Assembly (NCBI GenBank): GCA_903878115.1
Contig: CAIRGO010000278.1
Location: 1 to 57,255, forward strand
DNA from: Akkermansiaceae bacterium
GTDB lineage: Bacteria; Verrucomicrobiota; Verrucomicrobiia; Verrucomicrobiales; Akkermansiaceae
DNA: 57,255 bases
Reading direction: 5' to 3'
Shown here: positions 29,807-36,739 of the stretch, piece after piece
How the letters are laid out: the number at the start of each line of letters is the position of its first letter
How positions within the stretch are numbered: the first letter of the stretch is position 1
Position numbers and translations under genes: made by a program
Notes under the pieces: model-generated
What the model was told of the DNA's origin: nothing
Databases searched by the model: none
Seen by the model: the letters and a program-made list of their open reading frames with translations, nothing else

Positions 29807-29819
29807 TATCACCGTGATA
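29807..29819. promoter_or_regulatory. Palindrome upstream of YHYH operon (possible operator)
   Basis: TATCAC and GTGATA flank a single C, giving perfect dyad symmetry of 13 bases, 23 bases upstream of the first YHYH start codon. Such short palindromes are typical of repressor sites, but no regulator can be named. Confidence 0.3.
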
Positions 29820-30010
29820 AATATTTGGGAACGATCATCGTATCAATTCCCCATTTTTTATTCATCAATAGTGGTTGCGTCACAATCATAGTAAAACATA
29901 GCAACGTAAAGATTTGATGTGGATTTGGGATTTTTTTGTAAAGATTTTGTTAAGCAAATATCTGACGCTGTTCTTGTGCGCTAAGCCTCACTCACTTATC
30001 TATTTTAAAC

Positions 30011-30044
30011 AAAAAAATCCTGCCTCATTTTTCTCAGAAAAATG
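30011..30044 (-). terminator. Weak terminator-like hairpin at end of BMC operon
   Basis: An eight-base inverted repeat CATTTTTC/GAAAAATG with a three-base loop (30026-30044) is followed on the minus strand, after six bases, by seven T. It lies about 40 bases after the aldolase stop codon. The stem is A/T-rich, so the call is tentative. Confidence 0.4.
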
Positions 30045-30084
30045 CAAGAACTCGTGACGCGGATGGCTAAAAAGCAAACGAAAT

Positions 30085-31152
30085 TTATTTCAATCCGGCG
30101 ATGATTTGATCGGTGATGGCTTTGACCAATGCTTCAGCCTCGGCATTGCTCGATGCACTTGCAACCGCTGGTGTGCCGATATTGCAGACGGTGCCTGGAT
30201 GGAAATCGGCGTTGTCGCAGAGTTGGCATTCTTTCCAGTTGGCGCGTTTGTCATCCATGCCTAAAACTTTGCGTAGGGCAATGAGTTCTTTCGCTTGGCC
30301 ACCCGTGATGGTGAGCAGATTTCCACCGTTGAGTTGGCTAGCCACCCATACAGTTTTGCAATAGGACTCGACGTTTTCCATTTTCCAATAGGCGTCTTCA
30401 ATGTCTTTACCCCAGGTGATGACACCGTGATTGACCATCAACACGGCCATGTGATCGACGGCTGCATTGCCGACTACTTCTGCATTCGCAGGAGTGCCAG
30501 GGGTACGGTATTCCGCCATACCGATTTGACCGAGGAATACTTCTGCTTCTGGAATCATGCAAGTAGGAGGCTGCACACCAGCAACGGCGAATGCAGTGCC
30601 ATGTGGTGGGTGGGCGTGGCAGCAGGCTTTGGCTTTTGGCTGGCGTTTCATGATCGCAAGGTGCGTCATGCACTCAGAAGTGCGTTTGAATTTCCCAGCA
30701 AGTTGATTGCCTTCTAAGTCCACGAGACCCATTTGCTCCACGGTCATGAATCCTTTAGAGACTAATGTAGGCGTGCACAGAACGAGATTGTCACCGACAC
30801 GAATTGTTAGATTGCCACCATTGCCGTCGGTGTATTCACGGGCCCACATGCGTTGGCCGATTTCGACCATGCGCTCTTTGAGTTTTACGATCGCAGGAGA
30901 ATGGAAAAATGCGTGAATTTCCTGTGGGGTTTTCGGATCTTTTCCTGGTGTCCAATGAAATTCATAGTTCGGCAAAATCGGCTCTTCTTTTGTCAGCGTA
31001 GGAACGGCAGCAGATAATGAGACACCGAAAGTTTTCGTGAGGCCACTGAATACGTCTTGTGCCGCTGGGGTAACAATGACTCCTTTAGGAATGGTAGTAT
31101 TGCCACTACGGATCATGGCTTCGGCGTCGGCGGCGGTGATGACTTTTTTCAT
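30085..31152 (-). CDS. BMC-associated class II aldolase (fuculose/rhamnulose-1-phosphate type)
   Basis: Last gene of the BMC operon. It should split L-fuculose- or L-rhamnulose-1-phosphate into dihydroxyacetone phosphate and lactaldehyde inside the compartment. The class II aldolase/adducin domain spans about residues 85-300: GNGGNLTIR, the zinc-ligand histidines in CCHAHPPHG, and NHGVITWG. There are two additions. The N-terminal 70 residues (ITAADAE and KGVIVTPAAQDVF segments) are not part of the aldolase fold. The C-terminus ends, after an Ala/Ser linker, in an amphipathic helix (AEALVKAITDQIIAGL) that looks like a lumen-targeting peptide. ATG start, 42 bases after the BMC-P stop. Substrate is inferred from the PVM-type locus, not proven. 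Confidence 0.9.
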   Translation of the reverse strand: MKKVITAADAEAMIRSGNTTIPKGVIVTPAAQDVFSGLTKTFGVSLSAAVPTLTKEEPILPNYEFHWTPGKDPKTPQEIHAFFHSPAIVKLKERMVEIGQRMWAREYTDGNGGNLTIRVGDNLVLCTPTLVSKGFMTVEQMGLVDLEGNQLAGKFKRTSECMTHLAIMKRQPKAKACCHAHPPHGTAFAVAGVQPPTCMIPEAEVFLGQIGMAEYRTPGTPANAEVVGNAAVDHMAVLMVNHGVITWGKDIEDAYWKMENVESYCKTVWVASQLNGGNLLTITGGQAKELIALRKVLGMDDKRANWKECQLCDNADFHPGTVCNIGTPAVASASSNAEAEALVKAITDQIIAGLK

Positions 31153-31194
31153 GTGTTTGTTAGAGTAAATGGTTATAGTAAAAAAAATGCGTGA

Positions 31195-31491
31195 TTAAGG
31201 CAGGTAATTAATTTGGTCGAAAATTGCGATGCATAACGCATCGATAGGAATAGGATTTGCAAACGGCGCGGTGGCCTCTGCGCCTTCGGAAAAGCCAATG
31301 ATATCGCCCTCTCCAGCGCCTATATTGTCAAAAACAATCAGCGATGATTGCGCGCTCACGGCTTGTTTTTTCTGACATGCATTCTGAAGTTGCGAGCCAT
31401 CGAGCGGGCTAACGATAAGCCATCGACCACCCACCAGTGCCGGGTCTTGCACACTGAGGACTGTTTTTCCGATGACTTGACCGATGCGCAT
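31195..31491 (-). CDS. BMC-P pentameric shell vertex protein (EutN/CcmL family), copy 3
   Basis: A 98-residue shell protein of the pentamer class that caps the vertices of the microcompartment. It begins MRIGQVIGKTVLSV and carries the family pattern GRWLIVSPLD then IVFDNIGAGEGDIIGFSEG. The frame runs 26 codons further upstream, inside the preceding BMC-P gene. The ATG at 31491, one base after that gene's stop, is the natural start and implies translational coupling. Confidence 0.93.
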   Translation of the reverse strand: MRIGQVIGKTVLSVQDPALVGGRWLIVSPLDGSQLQNACQKKQAVSAQSSLIVFDNIGAGEGDIIGFSEGAEATAPFANPIPIDALCIAIFDQINYLP

Positions 31492-31492
31492 G

Positions 31493-31771
31493 CTAGAGAG
31501 ATGTGCTAAGGATTTCTTCGTCGATGATGCCTTGCACAAACATACGAATCGGCGAGCTATCGTCGTCAACTAGATGACGAGCACCAAGGCCATCTGTGCT
31601 CACGAGCACTCGCTCATGCAGACCGGCACCAAAAAGATCAATCGCAACGAACGGAGCACCAACGTTCACATCAGCATCACCCAATTGCTGACAGAGCAGC
31701 AACTTTTTCCCGCTCAGAGAACGGTGGCAATGAGTGGCAACAGCGTTGCCTACGATGCGACAAATGAGCAT
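31493..31771 (-). CDS. BMC-P pentameric shell vertex protein (EutN/CcmL family), copy 2
   Basis: A 92-residue vertex protein: MLICRIVGNAVATHCH at the start, KKLLLCQQL in the first half, and VAIDLFGAGLHERVLVSTDG in place of the usual D-x-x-GAG-x-G-x-x-V block, so the second glycine of that block is replaced by His. It sits 5 bases downstream of the aldehyde dehydrogenase and one base upstream of the next BMC-P gene. Three BMC-P genes in one locus is a hallmark of the planctomycete/verrucomicrobium compartment. Confidence 0.92.
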   Translation of the reverse strand: MLICRIVGNAVATHCHRSLSGKKLLLCQQLGDADVNVGAPFVAIDLFGAGLHERVLVSTDGLGARHLVDDDSSPIRMFVQGIIDEEILSTSL

Positions 31772-31776
31772 ATACG

Positions 31777-33249
31777 TTAGATAATGCGGAGGTTATCCAC
31801 CAAAACACAGCGGCGGACGCGGGTAAATGTTTTAGGTGTTGTAATTCCTTCGCCAGTAGTCGTGGCGATCGAATAGGAAAGGTAGCCCTCGCCACCAAGT
31901 CCTAGGCCAGCGGTACTTGGACCATTTTTTACGAAAATTGTAGTGTCCATTTCTTTCGCCATGTAGGTCATATTGTCTACATTGCGTGTATGAATCATCG
32001 CGGAGTGACGATAATTGTGCTCTGCTTGTTTTGCGTGTTTCACGGCCGTGACAAAATCGGGACAAGCGACGATAGGAATCATCGGCATCATTTGCTCTTC
32101 CTGCACGAAGGGATGATCGGCACTTGTTTCGCCAAAAAGAATCGGCGCGTCAGCAGAAACAGAGGCACCAGCATGACGAGCCAGCACAGCTGGATCAGCA
32201 CCGATGAGATCGCGATTAACGGCAGCATGTGAGCAACCGCCGTCGGTTTCCTTGTAGGTAAATGCCGCTTTCGATAGCGCATCAACCTGCCCAGCGTTTA
32301 GTCGAGCGGCACCGGCTTTTTCTAGCTCCTCCATGAAGCGATTAAATACTGAACCAACGACGAACACTGCTTTTTCACCAATGCAAAGAAGATTGTTATC
32401 AAAGCCACCACCTTCGATGATGCTTCGTGCAGCTTTCGCCAAATCAGCGGAGTCATCAACTACGACCGTAGGATTTCCAGGACCAGCACAAATGGCACGT
32501 TTGCCAGATTTCATCGCAGCACCGACCACAGCAGGTCCGCCGGTGATGGCGAGCAGAGGAATTTGCTCATTTTTGCAAATCAGATTGAACGAATCCAATG
32601 TTGGCTCCTCGATGCATGTGATCAAATTCGAGATGCCCAACTCACGTTCGATCGCTTTGTTGTATTCGCGCACCGCCATGCAAGCACTACGAGCTCCACC
32701 TGGATGCGGATTAAAGACAATCGCATTTCCAGCAGCCACCATACTGATGATGTTTCCTGTTAGAGTAGGAACCGAGTGAGTCACTGGGAGAATCGCACCG
32801 ATCACGCCGAAGGGAGCAAACTCCTCCATCATGATACCGCCGTCGCCGCTCATCGCGTCAGGACGAAGAAATTCTACACCGGGAACATTTTTGGTAATCA
32901 GCAACTTGCCAATCTTGTGATCAACACGACCGATTTTTGTTTCATCCATCTCGAAACGACCCCAAGGTTCTGCATTGGCAACAGCAAGTGTTTTCACTAT
33001 TTCTATCACCTTCATGCGGGCACCAACACCGGCTTTTTTCAGTTTCAAATGGGCATGGTGTGCAGCATCGGCGGCTTTATCCACACAAGTGAACACGCCG
33101 TAGTTGCCATCGGAACCACTGCATCCACAACCGCAGTTACCTTTACTAGCAACGGCCGCAGCGGCAGCAGCAACAGGAACATTCGCCGCGGCGAGACGCG
33201 AAAGCACGCTTTCAACAACGGATTGGATTTGCTTTTGATCGAGAGTCAT
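31777..33249 (-). CDS. BMC-associated CoA-acylating aldehyde dehydrogenase (EutE/PduP type)
   Basis: Oxidises an aldehyde (lactaldehyde expected here) with NAD+ and CoA to the acyl-CoA inside the compartment. It has 490 residues. An N-terminal amphipathic helix (IQSVVESVLSRL, residues about 8-19) matches encapsulation peptides. An Ala-rich linker follows and then a short Cys-rich stretch (NCGCGCSGS, about 38-46). The dehydrogenase body contains GGPAVV, GPGNPTVVVD and the catalytic cysteine in NNLLCIGEK. ATG start. A 92-base gap with a strong hairpin separates it from the BMC-P gene upstream, the largest gap inside the operon. The CoA-acylating type is inferred from its resemblance to EutE/PduP and the neighbouring PduL. 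Confidence 0.94.
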   Translation of the reverse strand: MTLDQKQIQSVVESVLSRLAAANVPVAAAAAAVASKGNCGCGCSGSDGNYGVFTCVDKAADAAHHAHLKLKKAGVGARMKVIEIVKTLAVANAEPWGRFEMDETKIGRVDHKIGKLLITKNVPGVEFLRPDAMSGDGGIMMEEFAPFGVIGAILPVTHSVPTLTGNIISMVAAGNAIVFNPHPGGARSACMAVREYNKAIERELGISNLITCIEEPTLDSFNLICKNEQIPLLAITGGPAVVGAAMKSGKRAICAGPGNPTVVVDDSADLAKAARSIIEGGGFDNNLLCIGEKAVFVVGSVFNRFMEELEKAGAARLNAGQVDALSKAAFTYKETDGGCSHAAVNRDLIGADPAVLARHAGASVSADAPILFGETSADHPFVQEEQMMPMIPIVACPDFVTAVKHAKQAEHNYRHSAMIHTRNVDNMTYMAKEMDTTIFVKNGPSTAGLGLGGEGYLSYSIATTTGEGITTPKTFTRVRRCVLVDNLRII

Positions 33250-33286
33250 AGAGAAATTAAAAAATGAAAATTATGAAGATAAAGAT

Positions 33287-33327
33287 GATCCGCCAGATCT
33301 GATCTGATTGGTCAGATCAGTCGGATC
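33287..33327 (-). other. Intercistronic hairpin with five GATC sites
   Basis: Between the BMC-P and aldehyde dehydrogenase genes, CTGATCTGA (33299-33307) and TCAGATCAG (33312-33320) form a perfect nine-base stem with a TTGG loop. GATC occurs five times in 41 bases. No T tract follows on the minus strand, so it is not a classic terminator. An mRNA-processing or stability element is more likely. Confidence 0.6.
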
Positions 33328-33341
33328 AGAGATTTTTACGC

Positions 33342-33650
33342 TTAGCTCGTCTTGTATACAGTTTTCCCCAGCACCTCCACGCGGTCAACAATGGCTACCA
33401 CGGCAGCGTCCACTGGGACGGGCTTGAGGTCGCCAGCTTGGCGGGCACTGCTGCCTTGACAAAATAATACCAATTCCCCCACCCCGGCACCTACGGTGTC
33501 GATCGCGATGATGGTGTTTTGACCATCCTTGAACTTGGTGTTATCTTTATCGTCGACGAGTTTAGGGCGCAGAACTAACAGCTTGCGTCCGGTGAGATGC
33601 TCGTCTTTTTTTGTCGCCACTACTTGGCCGATGACTTCTGCGAGAAACAT
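33342..33650 (-). CDS. BMC-P pentameric shell vertex protein (EutN/CcmL family), copy 1
   Basis: A 102-residue vertex protein: MFLAEVIGQVVATKK at the start, KLLVLRPK, then IIAIDTVGAGVGELVLFCQGSS, the core family motif in its most complete form among the three copies, and a C-terminal VVAIVDRVEVLG. ATG start without a Shine-Dalgarno sequence. It follows a BMC-H gene after 56 bases containing a small hairpin. Confidence 0.94.
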   Translation of the reverse strand: MFLAEVIGQVVATKKDEHLTGRKLLVLRPKLVDDKDNTKFKDGQNTIIAIDTVGAGVGELVLFCQGSSARQAGDLKPVPVDAAVVAIVDRVEVLGKTVYKTS

Positions 33651-33671
33651 AAGTGTTTTCCGTTAGATGAT

Positions 33672-33696
33672 TAGCGCGCCGCGTGACGACGCGCTA
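33672..33696 (-). other. Small intercistronic hairpin in BMC operon
   Basis: TAGCGCG (33672-33678) and CGCGCTA (33690-33696) form a seven-base stem with an eleven-base loop between the third BMC-H gene and the first BMC-P gene. It lacks a T tract and would lie 21 bases before the BMC-P start codon in the mRNA. Confidence 0.4.
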
Positions 33697-33706
33697 TGAC
33701 ATCGGA

Positions 33707-34015
33707 TTATTTGCGAGGAGCGCGAGCGGCGGCCGATGTATCCTTGGGAAGAACACCGTCGATGGAATCATCAGGGCGCGCAATCACGTGAGCGCTGACG
33801 ACTTCACCACATGCACTAGCTGCTGCGGCGCCAGTGTCGATGGCCGACTTCACAGCGGCTACATCACCGGTGATGACGGCATTGCATAATGCACTACCGA
33901 CTTGTTTCATCGGTCCTGCGAGTTCCACGTTTGCGGATTTAAGCATCGCGTCAACTCCGACGACGAGGCATGCGAGTCCGCGAGTTTCTAATAGTCCTAC
34001 TGCTTGTTTAGCCAT
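33707..34015 (-). CDS. BMC-H hexameric shell protein, copy 3
   Basis: A 102-residue shell tile with the single BMC fold: AVGLLETRGLACLVVGVDAM at the start and VITGDVAAVKSAIDTG after the pore loop. The pore loop reads QVGSALC. It carries a longer C-terminal tail (SIDGVLPKDTSAAARAPRK) than the other two BMC-H proteins, which could cover the outer face or bind a partner. ATG start 39 bases after the acetate kinase stop. Confidence 0.95.
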   Translation of the reverse strand: MAKQAVGLLETRGLACLVVGVDAMLKSANVELAGPMKQVGSALCNAVITGDVAAVKSAIDTGAAAASACGEVVSAHVIARPDDSIDGVLPKDTSAAARAPRK

Positions 34016-34054
34016 ATATTTTGTTTGTTGGTTGTTAGATTGTTTGAGAGAAAA

Positions 34055-35242
34055 TTAATTTTTCGTATGAGAAAGTTTGCGGAAGACTTCGCGAGCAAGC
34101 ACGAGTTCTTCATTGGCGGGGATGACAAAAATTTTTGCCTTTGAATTTGCGCTGCTTAGTTCCCCTTCTACAGCGCGGCATGCGAGATTGCGTTCTTGAT
34201 CGAAGACCAAGCCAAATTCTTCTAGTCCTTCGCAAACAGCTTTACGAATGGCATGGTCATTTTCGCCAATTCCGGCAGTGAATACTAAAGCATCGATCCC
34301 GCCCATTTGCCAAGCGAACGCCCCTACCCAATGGCGGATTGAATCGATCAAACTACTAAGTGCAAGAGCTGCATCAGCATTGCCTTCTTTAATGGCAGCG
34401 TGGATATCGCGGATATCATTACTCACTCCAGAAACACCTTGAAGGCCTGACTCTTTGGTTAATTGTCGCTCGGCTTCTTCCAAAGAAATACCGAGAGTTT
34501 TCATCGCGTATGGCAGCGCCCCAGAGTCGAGATCGCCAACGCGGTTATTTTGCGGAAGTCCACTTTGCGGAGAAAACCCCATGCTGGTGCCGATCGCTAC
34601 GCCATTATAAATTCCAGTAACGGAGCTACTGCCACCTAAGTGACAAGAAACCACGCGCAATGCTTTTCCTGAAATTGGTGCAGGACCATTTTGATAGAGT
34701 GACGCGGTGCTGAGGGCGACATCATCACGACCTAACAACTCAGCAGATCGTTCCGCCACAAATTTGTGACTCGCGCCATGGAAACCATAACGACGGATGC
34801 CGATATCACGCCAAGATTTTGGCAACGCATACGTAGCGCGTTCTTCGGGAACCCATTGATAAAATGCAGTTTCAAATAAAGCCACTAGGCGCGCCTTGGG
34901 CAATGATTTGGCAAACTGACGAATGCCATTTGCATAAGGAGGATTGTGCGCAGGTGCTACGGCAGAAAAATCTTCTAACGCTTTAACACAGATGTCATCT
35001 GCGATCACGCAGCCGCTGAGATCTTTGCCTAAGACAGTTTTAAATCCGACCGCATCGATTTCATCAGCGGACGAAATAACACCCTCGGTTTGCAAATTTG
35101 CTAACGCCTCATCGATCACCGCTGCATAATCACTCACCCGCTCAAAGCCGCCCTTGGCTAATACCTCCTGACCGCTCTGATCCATACGGTAGAGTCGGTA
35201 TTTGAAGGAAGTAGATCCAAGATTGGCGATTAGGACTAACAT
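34055..35242 (-). CDS. ackA: Acetate/propionate-type kinase of the BMC operon
   Basis: Transfers phosphate from an acyl phosphate to ADP, giving ATP and the free acid (lactate expected from lactyl phosphate here). It has 395 residues. The N-terminal signature ANLGSTSFK and the later CHLGGSSSVTGIYNG and FTAGIGEND motifs are all present. No targeting helix is visible at either end, so it may work outside the shell. Its place between BMC-H genes links it to the compartment pathway rather than to general acetate metabolism. The acetyl-CoA synthetase at 3363 is far away and unrelated to this operon. Confidence 0.93.
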   Translation of the reverse strand: MLVLIANLGSTSFKYRLYRMDQSGQEVLAKGGFERVSDYAAVIDEALANLQTEGVISSADEIDAVGFKTVLGKDLSGCVIADDICVKALEDFSAVAPAHNPPYANGIRQFAKSLPKARLVALFETAFYQWVPEERATYALPKSWRDIGIRRYGFHGASHKFVAERSAELLGRDDVALSTASLYQNGPAPISGKALRVVSCHLGGSSSVTGIYNGVAIGTSMGFSPQSGLPQNNRVGDLDSGALPYAMKTLGISLEEAERQLTKESGLQGVSGVSNDIRDIHAAIKEGNADAALALSSLIDSIRHWVGAFAWQMGGIDALVFTAGIGENDHAIRKAVCEGLEEFGLVFDQERNLACRAVEGELSSANSKAKIFVIPANEELVLAREVFRKLSHTKN

Positions 35243-35284
35243 GAGTCGAGCAGTTATCTAACGAAAAGACGATGTGCCTGGTGA

Positions 35285-35563
35285 TTAACCAATCCAAGTG
35301 CCGAGCTTGCTGAGATCGTCGTGCGGACGTGCGATCACTTGCACAGAGGTCACAGTGCCTACGTTGGAGGCGGCTGCGGCGGCTGCATCGAGACCAGCTT
35401 TCACAGCGGCAACATTGCCGGTGAAGAATCCAGTCACGAGACCAGAACCGATTTTATCCCAGCCAGTCATTTGAATGTCGGCGGATTTTAGTGCGGCATC
35501 TGCTCCTTCGATCAATGCGATGAAACCTTTGGTTTCCAGAATTCCGATTGCTTGTTTAGCCAT
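35285..35563 (-). CDS. BMC-H hexameric shell protein, copy 2
   Basis: A 92-residue hexamer-forming shell protein. It starts MAKQAIGILETKGFIALIEG, very like copy 3. The pore-loop motif KIGSGLVTG is the same as in PduA-type shell proteins, where a serine lines the pore. GNVAAVKAGLDAA follows and VIARPHDDL ends the fold. ATG start. It lies 36 bases after copy 1 and 42 before ackA. Confidence 0.95.
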   Translation of the reverse strand: MAKQAIGILETKGFIALIEGADAALKSADIQMTGWDKIGSGLVTGFFTGNVAAVKAGLDAAAAAASNVGTVTSVQVIARPHDDLSKLGTWIG

Positions 35564-35599
35564 AATAGTAATATGTTAGATTGTTAGATTTGTGAAAAA

Positions 35600-35872
35600 T
35601 TATGAGATTCCCAATTGCACGAGCAAGTCATTGTGCGGACGTGCAATGACGTGAGAACCTACCAGCTCGCCTACACGACCAGCGGCATCAGCGCCAGCTG
35701 CAACAGCAGATTTCACACTGCCTACGTCGCCCTTGACGATCACGGTGAGGAATCCCCCGCCTGTTTGAATTTGTTTAACGAGTTCGACATTAGCCGCTTT
35801 CGTCATGGCATCGGTAGCCTCTACGCTGCCGACATATCCTTTGGTTTCGATGAATCCGAGTGCTGCACTCAT
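35600..35872 (-). CDS. BMC-H hexameric shell protein, copy 1
   Basis: A 90-residue hexamer-forming shell tile: ALGFIETKGYVGSVEATDAM, pore loop QTGGGFLTV and VIARPHNDLL near the end. The pore loop differs from the other two copies, with glycine where copy 2 has serine. ATG start without a Shine-Dalgarno sequence; 45 bases downstream of pduL. Confidence 0.95.
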   Translation of the reverse strand: MSAALGFIETKGYVGSVEATDAMTKAANVELVKQIQTGGGFLTVIVKGDVGSVKSAVAAGADAAGRVGELVGSHVIARPHNDLLVQLGIS

Positions 35873-35917
35873 AATAGTATGTTGTTGATTGGAATTGTTA
35901 GTTTGTTAGATGAAAAA

Positions 35918-36592
35918 TTATTTGATTAGTTCACAAAAAGTATCGGCTTTTAGTCCACAGGCATTGCCTTCATCGGTATCGATGTGGACTTCTAGTTTGA
36001 AAGATGGATCGACGCGGACGACGAGGTTATCAAAAGTCATACCCAGTGCGCCATGGACTTTGAGCTTCATCACGTCGAGATGTTTTACTCCGTAAAAAGC
36101 AGCATCATCTGGATGCATATGCACGTGTGGTTGAGCGCGAATGATTCCCTCTTTCAGTTCAAAATAACCATGCGGCCCCATGAGCATTCCGCCCTGAGTT
36201 CCGACGATATCGCCGGACATGCGCACTGGAATATCGAAGCCTAACGCGATGGCATCTGTGTAAGCGAGTTCCACTTGATTCAGATTACGACAAGGACCGA
36301 GAATTCGCAGATTGGAAATCATGCGACTGCGAGGACCGATCAGAGTGATGGATTCTTTTGCGGCAAATTGACCATGCTGATAGAGGCCTTTCATTGGCTC
36401 TAATTTATGACCAGGCCCGAACAGTGCTTCCACTGCTTCTTGTGTCAAATGACAATGGCGCGCACTAATATTAACCAACAGTTGGTTCGGTGCTTGGCTC
36501 GGCGCAGATAAGCCCATCTTAAGGTAAATCTGCTCACGAACCAATTGCTCGATCACATTTCTGGGTGTTTGGGAATTGATGGAAGTGGACAT
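35918..36592 (-). CDS. pduL: PduL-type phosphate acyltransferase (phosphotransacylase)
   Basis: Converts acyl-CoA and phosphate to acyl phosphate and recycles CoA inside the compartment. From the ATG at 36592 it has 224 residues. The frame is open further upstream, but those residues would precede the targeting helix and cover the promoter. An N-terminal amphipathic helix (RNVIEQLVREQIYLKMGL) and a Ser/Pro/Gln linker form a typical encapsulation peptide. The two PTAC half-domains carry the metal-binding histidines in SARHCHL and PHVHMHPDDA, with MSGDIVGTQGG between them. First gene of the ten-gene BMC operon, with a palindrome and -35/-10-like boxes directly upstream. Confidence 0.95.
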   Translation of the reverse strand: MSTSINSQTPRNVIEQLVREQIYLKMGLSAPSQAPNQLLVNISARHCHLTQEAVEALFGPGHKLEPMKGLYQHGQFAAKESITLIGPRSRMISNLRILGPCRNLNQVELAYTDAIALGFDIPVRMSGDIVGTQGGMLMGPHGYFELKEGIIRAQPHVHMHPDDAAFYGVKHLDVMKLKVHGALGMTFDNLVVRVDPSFKLEVHIDTDEGNACGLKADTFCELIK

Positions 36593-36601
36593 CGACACGG
36601 C

Positions 36602-36635
36602 AAATATCTTTGTTTTTTCGCTTTTGTCAACAAAA
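36602..36635 (-). promoter_or_regulatory. Promoter and possible operator of the BMC operon
   Basis: On the minus strand TTGACA (36630-36625) and ATATTT (36607-36602) are spaced by 17 bases, a good sigma-70-type pair. The -35 box lies inside the perfect dyad TTTTGT-CA-ACAAAA (36622-36635), a plausible repressor site. Transcription would begin only a few bases before the pduL ATG, giving a nearly leaderless mRNA. Confidence 0.5.
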
Positions 36636-36739
36636 ATCCAATTATTTCCAAAAAAAACCAGAATCTTCATTACGCAGCCAGAAATTTACGGCAATTAAGT
36701 GCTCTATTTCCCTTGGAATGATAACAGAAGTAAATCGTT

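Larger units (their letters stand above)
29784..30084. other. Intergenic region between BMC operon end and YHYH operon start
   Basis: About 300 A/T-rich bases with no gene. It holds the presumed minus-strand promoter of the YHYH pair (no confident -35/-10 found), the palindrome TATCAC-C-GTGATA at 29807-29819, and a weak terminator-like hairpin for the BMC operon near 30026-30044. Confidence 0.5.

Noticed and set aside
36593-36670. Extended N-terminus of PduL
   Set aside because: The extra residues lie over the promoter boxes and precede the targeting helix, which is normally at the extreme N-terminus.
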